NCBI GenBank assembly: GCA_016892645.1 | Contig: JAFEMX010000009.1 | Location: 62,001-126,000 of the forward strand | From: Micrococcaceae bacterium RIT 802 | Lineage (GTDB): Bacteria > Actinomycetota > Actinomycetes > Actinomycetales > Micrococcaceae | Length of the DNA: 64,000 nucleotides | Direction: 5' to 3' | Shown: piece by piece, positions 41,777-49,802 of the stretch | How positions within the stretch are numbered: the first letter of the stretch is position 1 | Layout: each line of letters begins with the position of its first letter | Position numbers and translations under genes: made by a program | The notes under the pieces: model-generated | Databases searched by the model: none | Told to the model about the DNA's origin: nothing | What the model saw: the letters and a program-made list of their open reading frames with translations, nothing else

Positions 41777-43996
41777 ATGCACCACGTTCTGGTCATCGCC
41801 GATGACTTCACCGGTGCCTGCGAAGTGGCGGCGCAGTGGTACGACGCCGGTTCCCGGACCGTGATCCGGTTGCGCGACGACGCCCGCTCCGCCACGGCTG
41901 CAGACGTCCTGGTCGTCGACACCCATTCACGCCAGCTTCCCGCGGACTTGGCCCGCCGCGCCGTCGTGGACCGGCTGCCCGCAACCATCTTCCCGGACAC
42001 CGTGCTGTTCAAGAAGATCGACTCGCTCTGGCGGGGGCACGTTGCCGTGGAACTCGAGGCCTTCGCCGCCGCCGGATACCGGCTGGTCATCGCCGGCGCG
42101 TTGCCCGACCACGGACGGACGGTCGTCGGCGGGGTCCCCCTGGTCGACGGGCAGCCACTTGCCGACACGGGATTGTGGCAGGTGGAGAACCGCCGCGCAC
42201 CGGCCTCCGTCCGTGAAGCCATAGGATCGTTGTCCGCCATCGGAATCGGCGTGGACCAGGTCCGGGACGGCAGCCTCCACGACCATCTGGCTAATGCCGT
42301 GGCCGCACATGAAGCAGTCATCGTGGACTGCGAGACCGCCGCGGATCTAGATGCCATCGCCGGAGCCTTCGCCGCAATGGCGGACGGACGCAACCAACAC
42401 CCCGTGGCCCTGGTCGGCACGGGCGCACTGGCCCGTTCGCTCGCACAGGTCATGGCACGCACCGCCTCGCTGCATCCAGTAGATCCCTCCACTCGATCCG
42501 CCACAGGGCAGCGGGCCATCCTCACCGTCGTCGGCTCGGCCAGCACCAAGGCCGGCGAACAGATTTGCCACCTCGAAGCCGCGGGCATCCCCGTCTTCCC
42601 GGCCGCCCACGCCGAAGCCGCCGCCCGGGTCCTGGCCTCCGGGTCCGCCGCTGCCCTCGTGGCCGATGCGACCACGCTCCGCGACCCCGCCGAAGCCCAC
42701 CGGGACATGGAGGCGGCCGTGGCCACGGCCTTGGCCGCGGCGCCGGACGCGGACCTGGTCCTGACCGGCGGCGAGACGGCCCGCGCCGTCCTGGACCGCC
42801 TGGGCATCAACGAACTCGTACCCCTGCAGCAAATCCAACACGGTGTTGTCATCTCCCGCGCCGACGACGGCCGCCTGGTCGCCGCCAAGCCGGGCACCTT
42901 CGGCACCGCCACCGTCCTCACCGAAGCCATCCACTCGCTGCGCGCCCTGCGCGCGGCCCCCACACCCCCGGGAGATCCCATGGAAGCAACCACCACCGAC
43001 CCGCGCCCCTTCATCGCCGTCACCATGGGGGACGGCGCCGGCGTCGGCCCCGAGGTCACCGTCGGCGCCCTGCTGGACGAACGCGCCTATCGCGAATGCC
43101 GCCCGGTCGTCATCGGCGACACCCACCGCCTCCGCCTGGGCGCGGCGGCGCTCGGCCTCACCGCCGACATCGTGGAGATCCAGGCCGTCTCCGAGGCGGT
43201 CTTTATCCCCGGCACCATCAATGTCATCGATCCGCACCTGCTCTCGGAGGATCTGCCGTGGGGCCGCGAATCCGCCGAGGCCGGGAACGCCGCCTACCAC
43301 TACATCCGGATCGCCTGCGAGCTCGGCATGGCCGGTGACGTCCAGGGCATCTGCACCGCACCGCTGAACAAGGCCGCATTGCACAGCGCCGGGCACATCT
43401 ACCCCGGGCACACCGAGCTGCTGGCCCACTTCATGGGCGTCGACGAGGTCTCCATGATGCTCTCCACCCCGAAGGTCAAGGTCATCCACGTGACCACCCA
43501 CGTCGGGCTGATCGACGCCATCGCGCGCATCGAACCCGGCCTCGTCGAGCGCACCGTCCGCCGCGGCCATGAGGCCCTGGTCCGCTCCGGCGTCGCCAAC
43601 CCCAAGATCGGTGTCTGCGCCATCAACCCGCACGCCGGGGAGAACGGCCTGTTCGGCTATGGCGAGGAAGAAGAAAAGATCATCCCGGCCCTGGAAGTGC
43701 TCCGCGCGGACGGGATCGACGCCATCGGACCGCTGCCCGCCGACACCGCCTTCTTCCTGGCCGGCCGCGGCGACTACGACCTCATCGTGGCCATGTACCA
43801 CGACCAGGGCCACGGCCCGGTGAAGGTCCTCGGCATCGAGGCCGGCGTCAACATCACCGTCGGCCTGCCGGTCATCCGCACCTCGGTCGACCACGGCACC
43901 GCGTTCGACATCGCCGGGACCGGCGTCGTGGAGGTGGGTAGCATGATCGAAGCACTACACCAGGCCACCAACCTTTCGCCGAGCCCGGTCCACTGA
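41777..43996 (+). CDS. Fusion of DUF1537 four-carbon acid sugar kinase and PdxA-like dehydrogenase
   Basis: A 739-residue protein joining two enzymes normally encoded apart. Residues 1 to about 395 are the DUF1537 kinase: HHVLVIADDFTGACEVAAQWYDAG at the N-terminus, KKIDSLWRGHVAVELEAFAAA, and ATP-site LVLTGGETARAVLDRLGI and KPGTFGTATVL at the end. Residues about 410-739 are PdxA-like: VTMGDGAGVGPEV, TAPLNKAALHSAG, YPGHTELLAHF with metal-binding His, and VAMYHDQGHGPVKVLG. Together they would phosphorylate a 4-carbon acid such as threonate or erythronate and oxidise the phosphate to dihydroxyacetone phosphate plus CO2. An internal ATG at 42980 with GGGAG upstream could also give free PdxA. Ribosome binding site GGAGGA. 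Confidence 0.9.
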   Translation: MHHVLVIADDFTGACEVAAQWYDAGSRTVIRLRDDARSATAADVLVVDTHSRQLPADLARRAVVDRLPATIFPDTVLFKKIDSLWRGHVAVELEAFAAAGYRLVIAGALPDHGRTVVGGVPLVDGQPLADTGLWQVENRRAPASVREAIGSLSAIGIGVDQVRDGSLHDHLANAVAAHEAVIVDCETAADLDAIAGAFAAMADGRNQHPVALVGTGALARSLAQVMARTASLHPVDPSTRSATGQRAILTVVGSASTKAGEQICHLEAAGIPVFPAAHAEAAARVLASGSAAALVADATTLRDPAEAHRDMEAAVATALAAAPDADLVLTGGETARAVLDRLGINELVPLQQIQHGVVISRADDGRLVAAKPGTFGTATVLTEAIHSLRALRAAPTPPGDPMEATTTDPRPFIAVTMGDGAGVGPEVTVGALLDERAYRECRPVVIGDTHRLRLGAAALGLTADIVEIQAVSEAVFIPGTINVIDPHLLSEDLPWGRESAEAGNAAYHYIRIACELGMAGDVQGICTAPLNKAALHSAGHIYPGHTELLAHFMGVDEVSMMLSTPKVKVIHVTTHVGLIDAIARIEPGLVERTVRRGHEALVRSGVANPKIGVCAINPHAGENGLFGYGEEEEKIIPALEVLRADGIDAIGPLPADTAFFLAGRGDYDLIVAMYHDQGHGPVKVLGIEAGVNITVGLPVIRTSVDHGTAFDIAGTGVVEVGSMIEALHQATNLSPSPVH

Positions 43997-44025
43997 TGCC
44001 GGGCCGGCGCGGAACAGGAGCAAAC

Positions 44026-44826
44026 ATGTCCATCGGCGCACGCCAGCGCAGGGACGACATCGTGCTCCTGGCCCACACCAGCGGCCTGACCAGCGTCGAG
44101 GAACTCTCGGCCCGCTTCGATGTCACCGCCTCCACGATCCGCCGCGACCTCGCCCGGCTGACCGGCGAGGGCAAGATCGCCCGCACCTACGGCGGCGCCA
44201 TGGCGCTGACCGGCAACGGCGGGGAATCCACCTTCCGCCAGCGCAACCAGGAGGCAGCCGCCGCCAAGCGCGCCATGGCCCGCCTGGCCCGGGCCCTCGT
44301 GCACGACGGCGAATCCATCCTCCTCGACGCCGGCTCCTCGGTCGCGGCGCTGGCCACCGAGCTGCAGCACGACATCTCGCTCACCGTCGCCACCACCTCG
44401 TTGGCGGTCCTGGAGGAGCTGGCCGAGGTCGACGCCATCCACGTCGAGTGCCTCGGTGGCACGCTGCGCCATCCCAGCCAGGGATTCGTCGGCCCGCTGG
44501 CCGAGGCCGCCCTGGAGCGCATGACGTTCGACCGGGTGTTCCTCGGCGCTGACGGTGTGGCCGTGGGCTCGATCTGCGAGGCGGACCTGCAGCAGACCCG
44601 GCTCAAGGAGATGATGTGCCGGCAGGCCCACGAGGTCGTGGTGCTGGCTGATGCCTCCAAGCTCGGGGCGGCGCCGTTCCACGCCTGGGCCAAGCTGCCC
44701 GAACGCTGGACGCTGGTCACCGACGATTCCGCGACCGAGGAACAACTGGAACCGTTCCGTGAGGCCGGTGTCTCCGTGCTGGTGGCGACCGCGCCGACGT
44801 TGGCCGAGGTGCGCGCCCGGGCGTAA
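44026..44826 (+). CDS. DeoR/GlpR-family transcriptional regulator
   Basis: A 266-residue DeoR-type repressor. The N-terminal helix-turn-helix reads RRDDIVLLAHTSGLTSVEELSARFDVTASTIRRDLARLTGEGKIARTYGGA. The C-terminal sugar-phosphate sensor domain (DeoRC) has DGESILLDAGSSVAALA, VATTSLAVLEELAEVD, GGTLRHPSQGFVGPLAEAAL, DRVFLGADGV and ADASKLG. The start follows ACAGGAG. It is 29 bp downstream of the kinase fusion and likely senses a phosphorylated intermediate. The paired operators on both sides (41685-41726 and 44917-44958) fit this protein. Confidence 0.93.
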   Translation: MSIGARQRRDDIVLLAHTSGLTSVEELSARFDVTASTIRRDLARLTGEGKIARTYGGAMALTGNGGESTFRQRNQEAAAAKRAMARLARALVHDGESILLDAGSSVAALATELQHDISLTVATTSLAVLEELAEVDAIHVECLGGTLRHPSQGFVGPLAEAALERMTFDRVFLGADGVAVGSICEADLQQTRLKEMMCRQAHEVVVLADASKLGAAPFHAWAKLPERWTLVTDDSATEEQLEPFREAGVSVLVATAPTLAEVRARA

Positions 44827-44916
44827 TCGGCTCCTCCCGCCACGGAGCAAGAAACCATCAGCCACTCCGTGGCCAGGTGGGAACGCCAATACCCTCCCGG
44901 GGTGAATCCGTGTCAC

Positions 44917-44958
44917 CAAATTGCGTGCAATGCGCGTCGCAAATTGCGCGGTGCGCGC
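44917..44958. promoter_or_regulatory. Paired operators of the putative DeoR regulon (site pair 2)
   Basis: Two reverse-orientation copies of the motif: CAAATTGCGTGCAATGCGC at 44917-44935 and CAAATTGCGCGGTGCGCGC at 44940-44958, again 23 bp apart centre to centre. They lie 116-157 bp before the Nramp-like gene. An AT-rich GCATTAAGGTTAACC follows, perhaps the promoter core. Confidence 0.7.
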
Positions 44959-45073
44959 ATTAAGGTTAACCTTTCGTGAGCGGGGTCACGCCTTTCGGCG
45001 AGCCAATCATGACTTTCAGGGGCCATTGCCCCAGCCCTCGAGGCATCCGAATATTCCGTCAAAGGAGACAGAA

Positions 45074-46489
45074 ATGACTGCGACTTCAACGCGATCGGCG
45101 AGATCGGCCGATGCGGTCGATCCCTACGCGCTCCGGAATGAGGACGTCAAAACCGCGCCCCGCCGGTTCAGGGACCGGTTCCGCTATCTCGGTCCGGGGA
45201 TCGTGCTCTCGGCAGCAGTCGTCGGGTCCGGTGAACTCATCACGACCACCGCGCTGGGAGCCAAGGCAGGTTTCGTATTGCTGTGGCTGGTCATCATCTC
45301 GACCGGCATCAAGGTGTGGGTCCAGATGGAACTGGCGCAGTGGTCGATCCTGACGGGCAAGACCGCCCTGCAGGGATACAGCCAGGTTGCCCCGCGCACC
45401 CGGCGGGGAAGCTGGATCAACTTCCTGTGGATCCTGATGGACTTCGCAAAGATCCTGCAACGGGGCGGGATCATCGGTGGAACCGTCGCCGCCCTGTCGA
45501 TCATGTTCCCCGTCCTCGGCGCACCGCTGGAGACACCATCGCTGGTGTTCTGGACCATCATCGTCACCGGTTCGGTCATCACTCTGCTGGCCAGCGGGCG
45601 CTACAGCATTGTCGAGCGCGTGGCCTTCGCCTCCGTCGTCGCCTTCACGCTGATCACCGTCGGGTTGGCCGTCGTGCTTCCCCTGACCGATTTCGGCTAC
45701 AGTACCGCCGACATCGGTTCCGGCATGAGCTTTGTCCTCCCGGCCGGCGCCGTTGGCTTCGCCGTGGCCATGTTCGGCTTGACGGGTGTCGGCTCGGATG
45801 AAATGACCACCTACACGTACTGGTGCATCGAAAAGGGATACGCGCGCTGGACCGGCCCCGATGACGGCACCGAAGAGCGCGCGGAACGTGCCGCCGGATG
45901 GATCAAGGTCATGCGCCTGGACGTTTTGATCTCGTGGATCATCTGCACGTTGTGCACGCTGTCGTTCTACGTCATCGGCGCATCCGTGCTGCACCCCCAG
46001 GGCCTGGTCCCGGAGGGCGACGACATGATCGTGACGCTGTCGCGCATGTATTCGGACACCATGGGCCAGTTCGGCTATTGGGTCTTCCTCGTCGGGGCGT
46101 TTGGAGTCCTGTTCTCCACCCTGGTTGCCTCCACGGCATCCGTACCCCGGTTGTGGACCAATACGTTGGCCATCCTCGGGGTCTTCGATTGGACGGATCT
46201 GCGCACGCGCCGTCGGATCATCTCGGCCCTGACGATCGTCCTGCCGATCATTTGGGCCGCCAGCTTCCTCGTCATCAAGTCGCCGGTCGTCATGGTGATG
46301 ATCGGTGGCCTGGGATCGGCAGGATTCCTGATTGCCGTGGTCATCGCGGTGTGGACGCTGCGCGGTCAGGTGGATCGCCGCTTCCGCAGTAGCCCGCTGT
46401 GGACCATCCTCCTGGCTTTCAGTAGTCTCGCGGTGACGTTCATCGGCGTCTATTCGGCGATGAAGGTCTTTGGTATCGAGATCGGCTAG
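45074..46489 (+). CDS. Nramp-superfamily transporter lacking the metal motif
   Basis: A 471-residue membrane protein with about 11 helices, clearly Nramp-like (LeuT fold): RYLGPGIVLSAAVVGSGELITTTALGAKAGFVLLW covers TM1. Canonical divalent-metal Nramps have DPGN-x-x-T in TM1 and MPH in TM6; here TM1 reads GSGELITTT and TM6 reads FGLTGVGSDEMTTYTYW, so neither metal motif is present. It therefore probably carries something else. The position behind the DeoR operators suggests an organic acid or other small substrate of the same regulon. AAAGGAG ribosome binding site. Confidence 0.85.
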   Translation: MTATSTRSARSADAVDPYALRNEDVKTAPRRFRDRFRYLGPGIVLSAAVVGSGELITTTALGAKAGFVLLWLVIISTGIKVWVQMELAQWSILTGKTALQGYSQVAPRTRRGSWINFLWILMDFAKILQRGGIIGGTVAALSIMFPVLGAPLETPSLVFWTIIVTGSVITLLASGRYSIVERVAFASVVAFTLITVGLAVVLPLTDFGYSTADIGSGMSFVLPAGAVGFAVAMFGLTGVGSDEMTTYTYWCIEKGYARWTGPDDGTEERAERAAGWIKVMRLDVLISWIICTLCTLSFYVIGASVLHPQGLVPEGDDMIVTLSRMYSDTMGQFGYWVFLVGAFGVLFSTLVASTASVPRLWTNTLAILGVFDWTDLRTRRRIISALTIVLPIIWAASFLVIKSPVVMVMIGGLGSAGFLIAVVIAVWTLRGQVDRRFRSSPLWTILLAFSSLAVTFIGVYSAMKVFGIEIG

Positions 46490-46555
46490 AGGGACCGCTG
46501 GAGAGTGCCGAAACCCATGTCAACGACCGTCCCCACAACTTCAGAAGGAGTGACC

Positions 46556-47506
46556 ATGGAGGTCCTCATCACCACTCCGAGCTTCGGCCGGCAATCCAAC
46601 GAACCATGGGAAGCGCTGGATGACGCAGGGGTGGTGGTGCGCCGGCCGCAGGCCGCGCACCCGCTTGACCCCACGCAACTGGCCAACGAAGCCAGCGATG
46701 TCCCTGCGATCATTGTCGGACTCGACGAAGTGGACAAGTCGGTCTTCTCTGCGCTTCCGTCCTTGAAGGTCGTGGCGAAACATGGGGTCGGGGTCGATAA
46801 CATCGACCTCGATGCCGCCCGTGCCGCTGGTGTGCGCGTCGTCAATGCGCCGGGTGCCAACGCAGGTGCGGTGGCGGACCTGACGCTGGGTGCCATGCTG
46901 TCCATTGCCCGCCAGCTTCCTGCAGCACATCGCTCCATGCTTGAAGGGCGCTGGGAGACGTTCCCCGGGGTCGAATTGGGCGGGCGGAAGTTGGGCATCC
47001 TGGGATTCGGCCGGATTGGCCAAGGCGTCGCGCAGCGGGCCCGCGCCTTCGGCATGGAAGTCGTTGCCTACGACCCCTATGTGCCGGACGAGGTCATGGT
47101 CGCCGCAGGCGTGAAACCCGATGGTCTGGACGAGGTGGTGGCAATCGCCGACTTCCTGACGCTTCACCTGCCGGGAGATCCGGACGCCGCTCCCTTGCTT
47201 AGCCCTGAGCGGATGGAATCCATGAAGCGCGGGGTATTCCTCATCAATGCGGCACGCGGTGGGCTCATTGATGAGGGACACCTCGTGAAGTTGCTTGCGG
47301 ATGGACACGTGGCCGGTGCCGCACTCGACGCCTTCGCCCAGGAGCCCTTGGGCAAAGACCATCCGCTTCTGTCGGCGGGCAACGTGCTGCTGACGCCTCA
47401 CATTGGCGCCTATACGGATCGTGCCAACGCTGCGATGGGAACCTCGGTCGCCCACGATGTCGCCAGGGTGCTGCGCGGGGAGGAACCGGTCAACGCCGTC
47501 GTTTAG
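46556..47506 (+). CDS. D-isomer-specific 2-hydroxyacid dehydrogenase
   Basis: A 316-residue NAD-dependent dehydrogenase of the SerA/GyaR-type family. The NAD-binding motif is GILGFGRIGQGVAQRA; the catalytic Arg lies in INAARGGLIDEGHL, Glu in FAQEPL and His in LTPHIGAYTD. It interconverts a D-2-hydroxyacid and the 2-keto acid. The ATG at 46556 is preceded by AAGGAG at 5 nt. It lies 66 bp after the transporter gene, so transport and oxidation of a hydroxy acid are probably linked. Confidence 0.92.
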   Translation: MEVLITTPSFGRQSNEPWEALDDAGVVVRRPQAAHPLDPTQLANEASDVPAIIVGLDEVDKSVFSALPSLKVVAKHGVGVDNIDLDAARAAGVRVVNAPGANAGAVADLTLGAMLSIARQLPAAHRSMLEGRWETFPGVELGGRKLGILGFGRIGQGVAQRARAFGMEVVAYDPYVPDEVMVAAGVKPDGLDEVVAIADFLTLHLPGDPDAAPLLSPERMESMKRGVFLINAARGGLIDEGHLVKLLADGHVAGAALDAFAQEPLGKDHPLLSAGNVLLTPHIGAYTDRANAAMGTSVAHDVARVLRGEEPVNAVV

Positions 47507-47613
47507 GCGTGCTCCCGGAGGGCATCAGGCCACTCGGCCAGCGGGTTTACTACGTCTGGACCACGCCGAGGACGGGAACCACGGCTATGACCGCCAACCG
47601 ATACTTGCGCCGG

Positions 47614-47651
47614 TCCTTACCATCGGTTACGTACATAACCGATGGTAAGGA
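47614..47651. terminator. Perfect 16-bp-arm hairpin between convergent genes
   Basis: TCCTTACCATCGGTTA pairs with TAACCGATGGTAAGGA around the loop CGTACA. It lies between the stop of the 2-hydroxyacid dehydrogenase (47,506) and the stop of the 3-hydroxyacyl-CoA dehydrogenase (47,681). It would end transcription in both directions. It is far less GC-rich than the other terminators here, so an operator or mobile-element scar is possible. Confidence 0.6.
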
Positions 47652-47680
47652 GGGACAAGGTTGCACTCATCGGCGGGAGT

Positions 47681-48547
47681 TCAAGCCCCGGTCTCGTAGT
47701 CGTACCAGCCCTTGCCGGTCTTCCTCCCGTAGTCGCCGCGTTCATACATCGCGGCCAGATCCGGGTGCGGCAGATCTGCTGGGTCGCCCGTCTCCTCGAA
47801 CGTGGACTGGCGGATCTGGTAGCTGACATCCAGCCCCACGAGGTCCATGAGCTCGAACGGTCCCATCGGGTGCCCGAGTGCCGACTTGGCCGCGGTATCG
47901 ATGTCCTCGAAGCTGGCGATCCCGTCGGCACGCAGGCGCAAGGCCTCGTCACGGATGGCTCCCATGAGCCGGTTGGCGACGAACCCCGGGATCTCCCGGT
48001 TGATCAGCACCGGGGACTTGCCCATGACCCGCGCCACCTCGAGCACGGTGTCGATGGTGTCCTGCGAAGTCGCCGCGTGGCGGACCACCTCGACGCATTT
48101 CATGACCAGAGCGGGGTTGAAGAAGTGCATGTTGCAGACCTTCTCCGGTCGTCCCGTGGCCGCGGCTACCTGGGAGGCGCCGATCGACGACGAGTTGGTC
48201 GCCAGGATCGCCTCGCTTCGGGTGAGGCGCCCAAGGTCGGCGAAGATCATCCGCTTGGTGTCCAGGTTCTCGGTGGCTGCCTCGATCACCAGATCCGCTT
48301 CGGGGGCGACGGCCTCAAGGTCGGCGGAGAAGCGGAGCCGCTGCCATGCGGCGTCGGCGTCCTCACGTGTCGTCCGGTTCTTCTCGATGTTGCGCTCCAG
48401 CTGTTCCGACAAGGCGTCCCGGGCCTTGTCCAGGGCCGTGGTGCTGACGTCCCGGATGGTGGTGTCGTAGCCGGCCAGCGCGCCGACGAGGCCGATCTGT
48501 GAGCCCATGGCCCCGGAGCCGATGACCAGGAGATTCTCGATGTCCAT
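47681..48547 (-). CDS. 3-hydroxyacyl-CoA (3-hydroxybutyryl-CoA) dehydrogenase
   Basis: A 288-residue NAD(P)-dependent enzyme. LLVIGSGAMGSQIGLVGALAGYDTTIRDVS is the Rossmann motif with the discriminating Asp. The catalytic His sits in NMHFFNPALVMKCVEVV, with Asn/Ser in ATNSSSIG and Glu in EAATENLD. It oxidises 3-hydroxybutyryl-CoA to acetoacetyl-CoA. It is the last gene of a five-gene operon and follows the glutaryl-CoA dehydrogenase by 9 nt, which is the expected later step after crotonyl-CoA hydration. The enoyl-CoA hydratase is not in the window. Confidence 0.93.
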   Translation of the reverse strand: MDIENLLVIGSGAMGSQIGLVGALAGYDTTIRDVSTTALDKARDALSEQLERNIEKNRTTREDADAAWQRLRFSADLEAVAPEADLVIEAATENLDTKRMIFADLGRLTRSEAILATNSSSIGASQVAAATGRPEKVCNMHFFNPALVMKCVEVVRHAATSQDTIDTVLEVARVMGKSPVLINREIPGFVANRLMGAIRDEALRLRADGIASFEDIDTAAKSALGHPMGPFELMDLVGLDVSYQIRQSTFEETGDPADLPHPDLAAMYERGDYGRKTGKGWYDYETGA

Positions 48548-48556
48548 GGTCGTCGC

Positions 48557-49771
48557 TTACCGGAAGGCGGGGGTGCCGGTGATGTGGTGGCCGAGGATGA
48601 GGGTGTGGACCTCGTCGGTGCCCTCGTAGGTGCGCACGGATTCGAGGTTGTTCGCATGCCGTAGCGGCGGATAGTCCAGGGTGATGCCGTTGCCGCCGAG
48701 GATGGCGCGGGCGTCGCGGCAGATCTGGATGGCTTCGCGGCAGTTGTTGAGCTTGCCCACTGAGATCTGGACCGGTTGAAGGGTTCCGGCGTCCTTGAGG
48801 CGTCCGGTGTGGATGGCCAGCAGGGTGCCCTTCTGGATCTCCAGGAGCATGTCCACCAGTTTCTGCTGGGTGATCTGGTACGCGGCCAGTGGCTTGTCGA
48901 ACTGCATCCGTTCCTTGGAGTACTCCAGTGCCGCCTCGTAGGAGTCGCGGGCGGCTCCCATGGCGCCCCAGATGATCCCGTAGCGGGCCTCGTTCAGGCA
49001 GGAGAACGGTCCGCGCAGGCCCTTGGCGCCGGGCAGGATCGCGGTGGCGGGGAGGATCGCGGTGGCGGGGAGGTGGACGTCGGTGAGGGTGATGTCGCAC
49101 TGGATGGAGGCGCGCATCGAAAGTTTGGGATCGATCGGCGTAGCGGTGAACCCCTCGGTGTCGGTCGGGACCAGAAACCCGCGCACTCCCTGATCCGTCA
49201 TGGCCCAGATGACGGCGATCTGCGCGATCGACGCCAGCCCGATCCAGCGCTTGGCCCCGGTGAGGACCCAGGACCCGTCGGGTTGTTCGGTGGCGGTGGT
49301 GGCCATCGAGGACGGGTCAGACCCGGCGGTGGGCTCGGTCAGGCCGAAGCAGCCGATGATCTCGCCTTTAGCCATTCCGGGCAGGTAGGTGTTCTTCTGG
49401 TCCTCGGAGCCCCACTTGTGGATGGCCGACATGGCCAGCGAGCCCTGGACGGAGACGAACGTGCGCAGCCCGGAGTCCCCGGCTTCGAGTTCCATGGCGG
49501 CGATGCCGTAGTCGACGGCGGTGCGTCCGGGGCAGCCGTAGCCGTGCAGGTGCATGCCGAGCAGGCCGAGGTCTCCCATCTCGCGGGCGATCTCGACGGG
49601 GAAATGAGCGTCCTCGTACCAGGCGGCGATGTTCGGACGGATCCGGGCATCGACGAACGCACGGACCGTGTCGCGCAGATCAAGCTCGGCCGGAGTCAGC
49701 AGCCCATCGAGATCCAACACATCGGAGCGGTCCTCGGCGGCAGGGTGGGGATCTGTGGCGGTCGAAGTCAT
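48557..49771 (-). CDS. gcdH: Glutaryl-CoA dehydrogenase
   Basis: A 404-residue acyl-CoA dehydrogenase of the glutaryl-CoA type. It oxidises and decarboxylates glutaryl-CoA to crotonyl-CoA with FAD. The signatures are GCFGLTEPTAGSDP, FAD-binding TGAKRWIG, LRGPFSCLNEARYGIIWGAMGAA, and the C-terminal RTYEGTDEVHTLILGHHITG, where the Glu of YEGT is the catalytic base. An exact 18-bp tandem duplication (49035-49070) repeats six residues in a surface loop (LPATAILPATAILPG). Second-last gene of the operon. Confidence 0.9.
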   Translation of the reverse strand: MTSTATDPHPAAEDRSDVLDLDGLLTPAELDLRDTVRAFVDARIRPNIAAWYEDAHFPVEIAREMGDLGLLGMHLHGYGCPGRTAVDYGIAAMELEAGDSGLRTFVSVQGSLAMSAIHKWGSEDQKNTYLPGMAKGEIIGCFGLTEPTAGSDPSSMATTATEQPDGSWVLTGAKRWIGLASIAQIAVIWAMTDQGVRGFLVPTDTEGFTATPIDPKLSMRASIQCDITLTDVHLPATAILPATAILPGAKGLRGPFSCLNEARYGIIWGAMGAARDSYEAALEYSKERMQFDKPLAAYQITQQKLVDMLLEIQKGTLLAIHTGRLKDAGTLQPVQISVGKLNNCREAIQICRDARAILGGNGITLDYPPLRHANNLESVRTYEGTDEVHTLILGHHITGTPAFR

Positions 49772-49802
49772 GGGGTGGGTCTCCTGGAAGGGGTCGTCGG
49801 TC

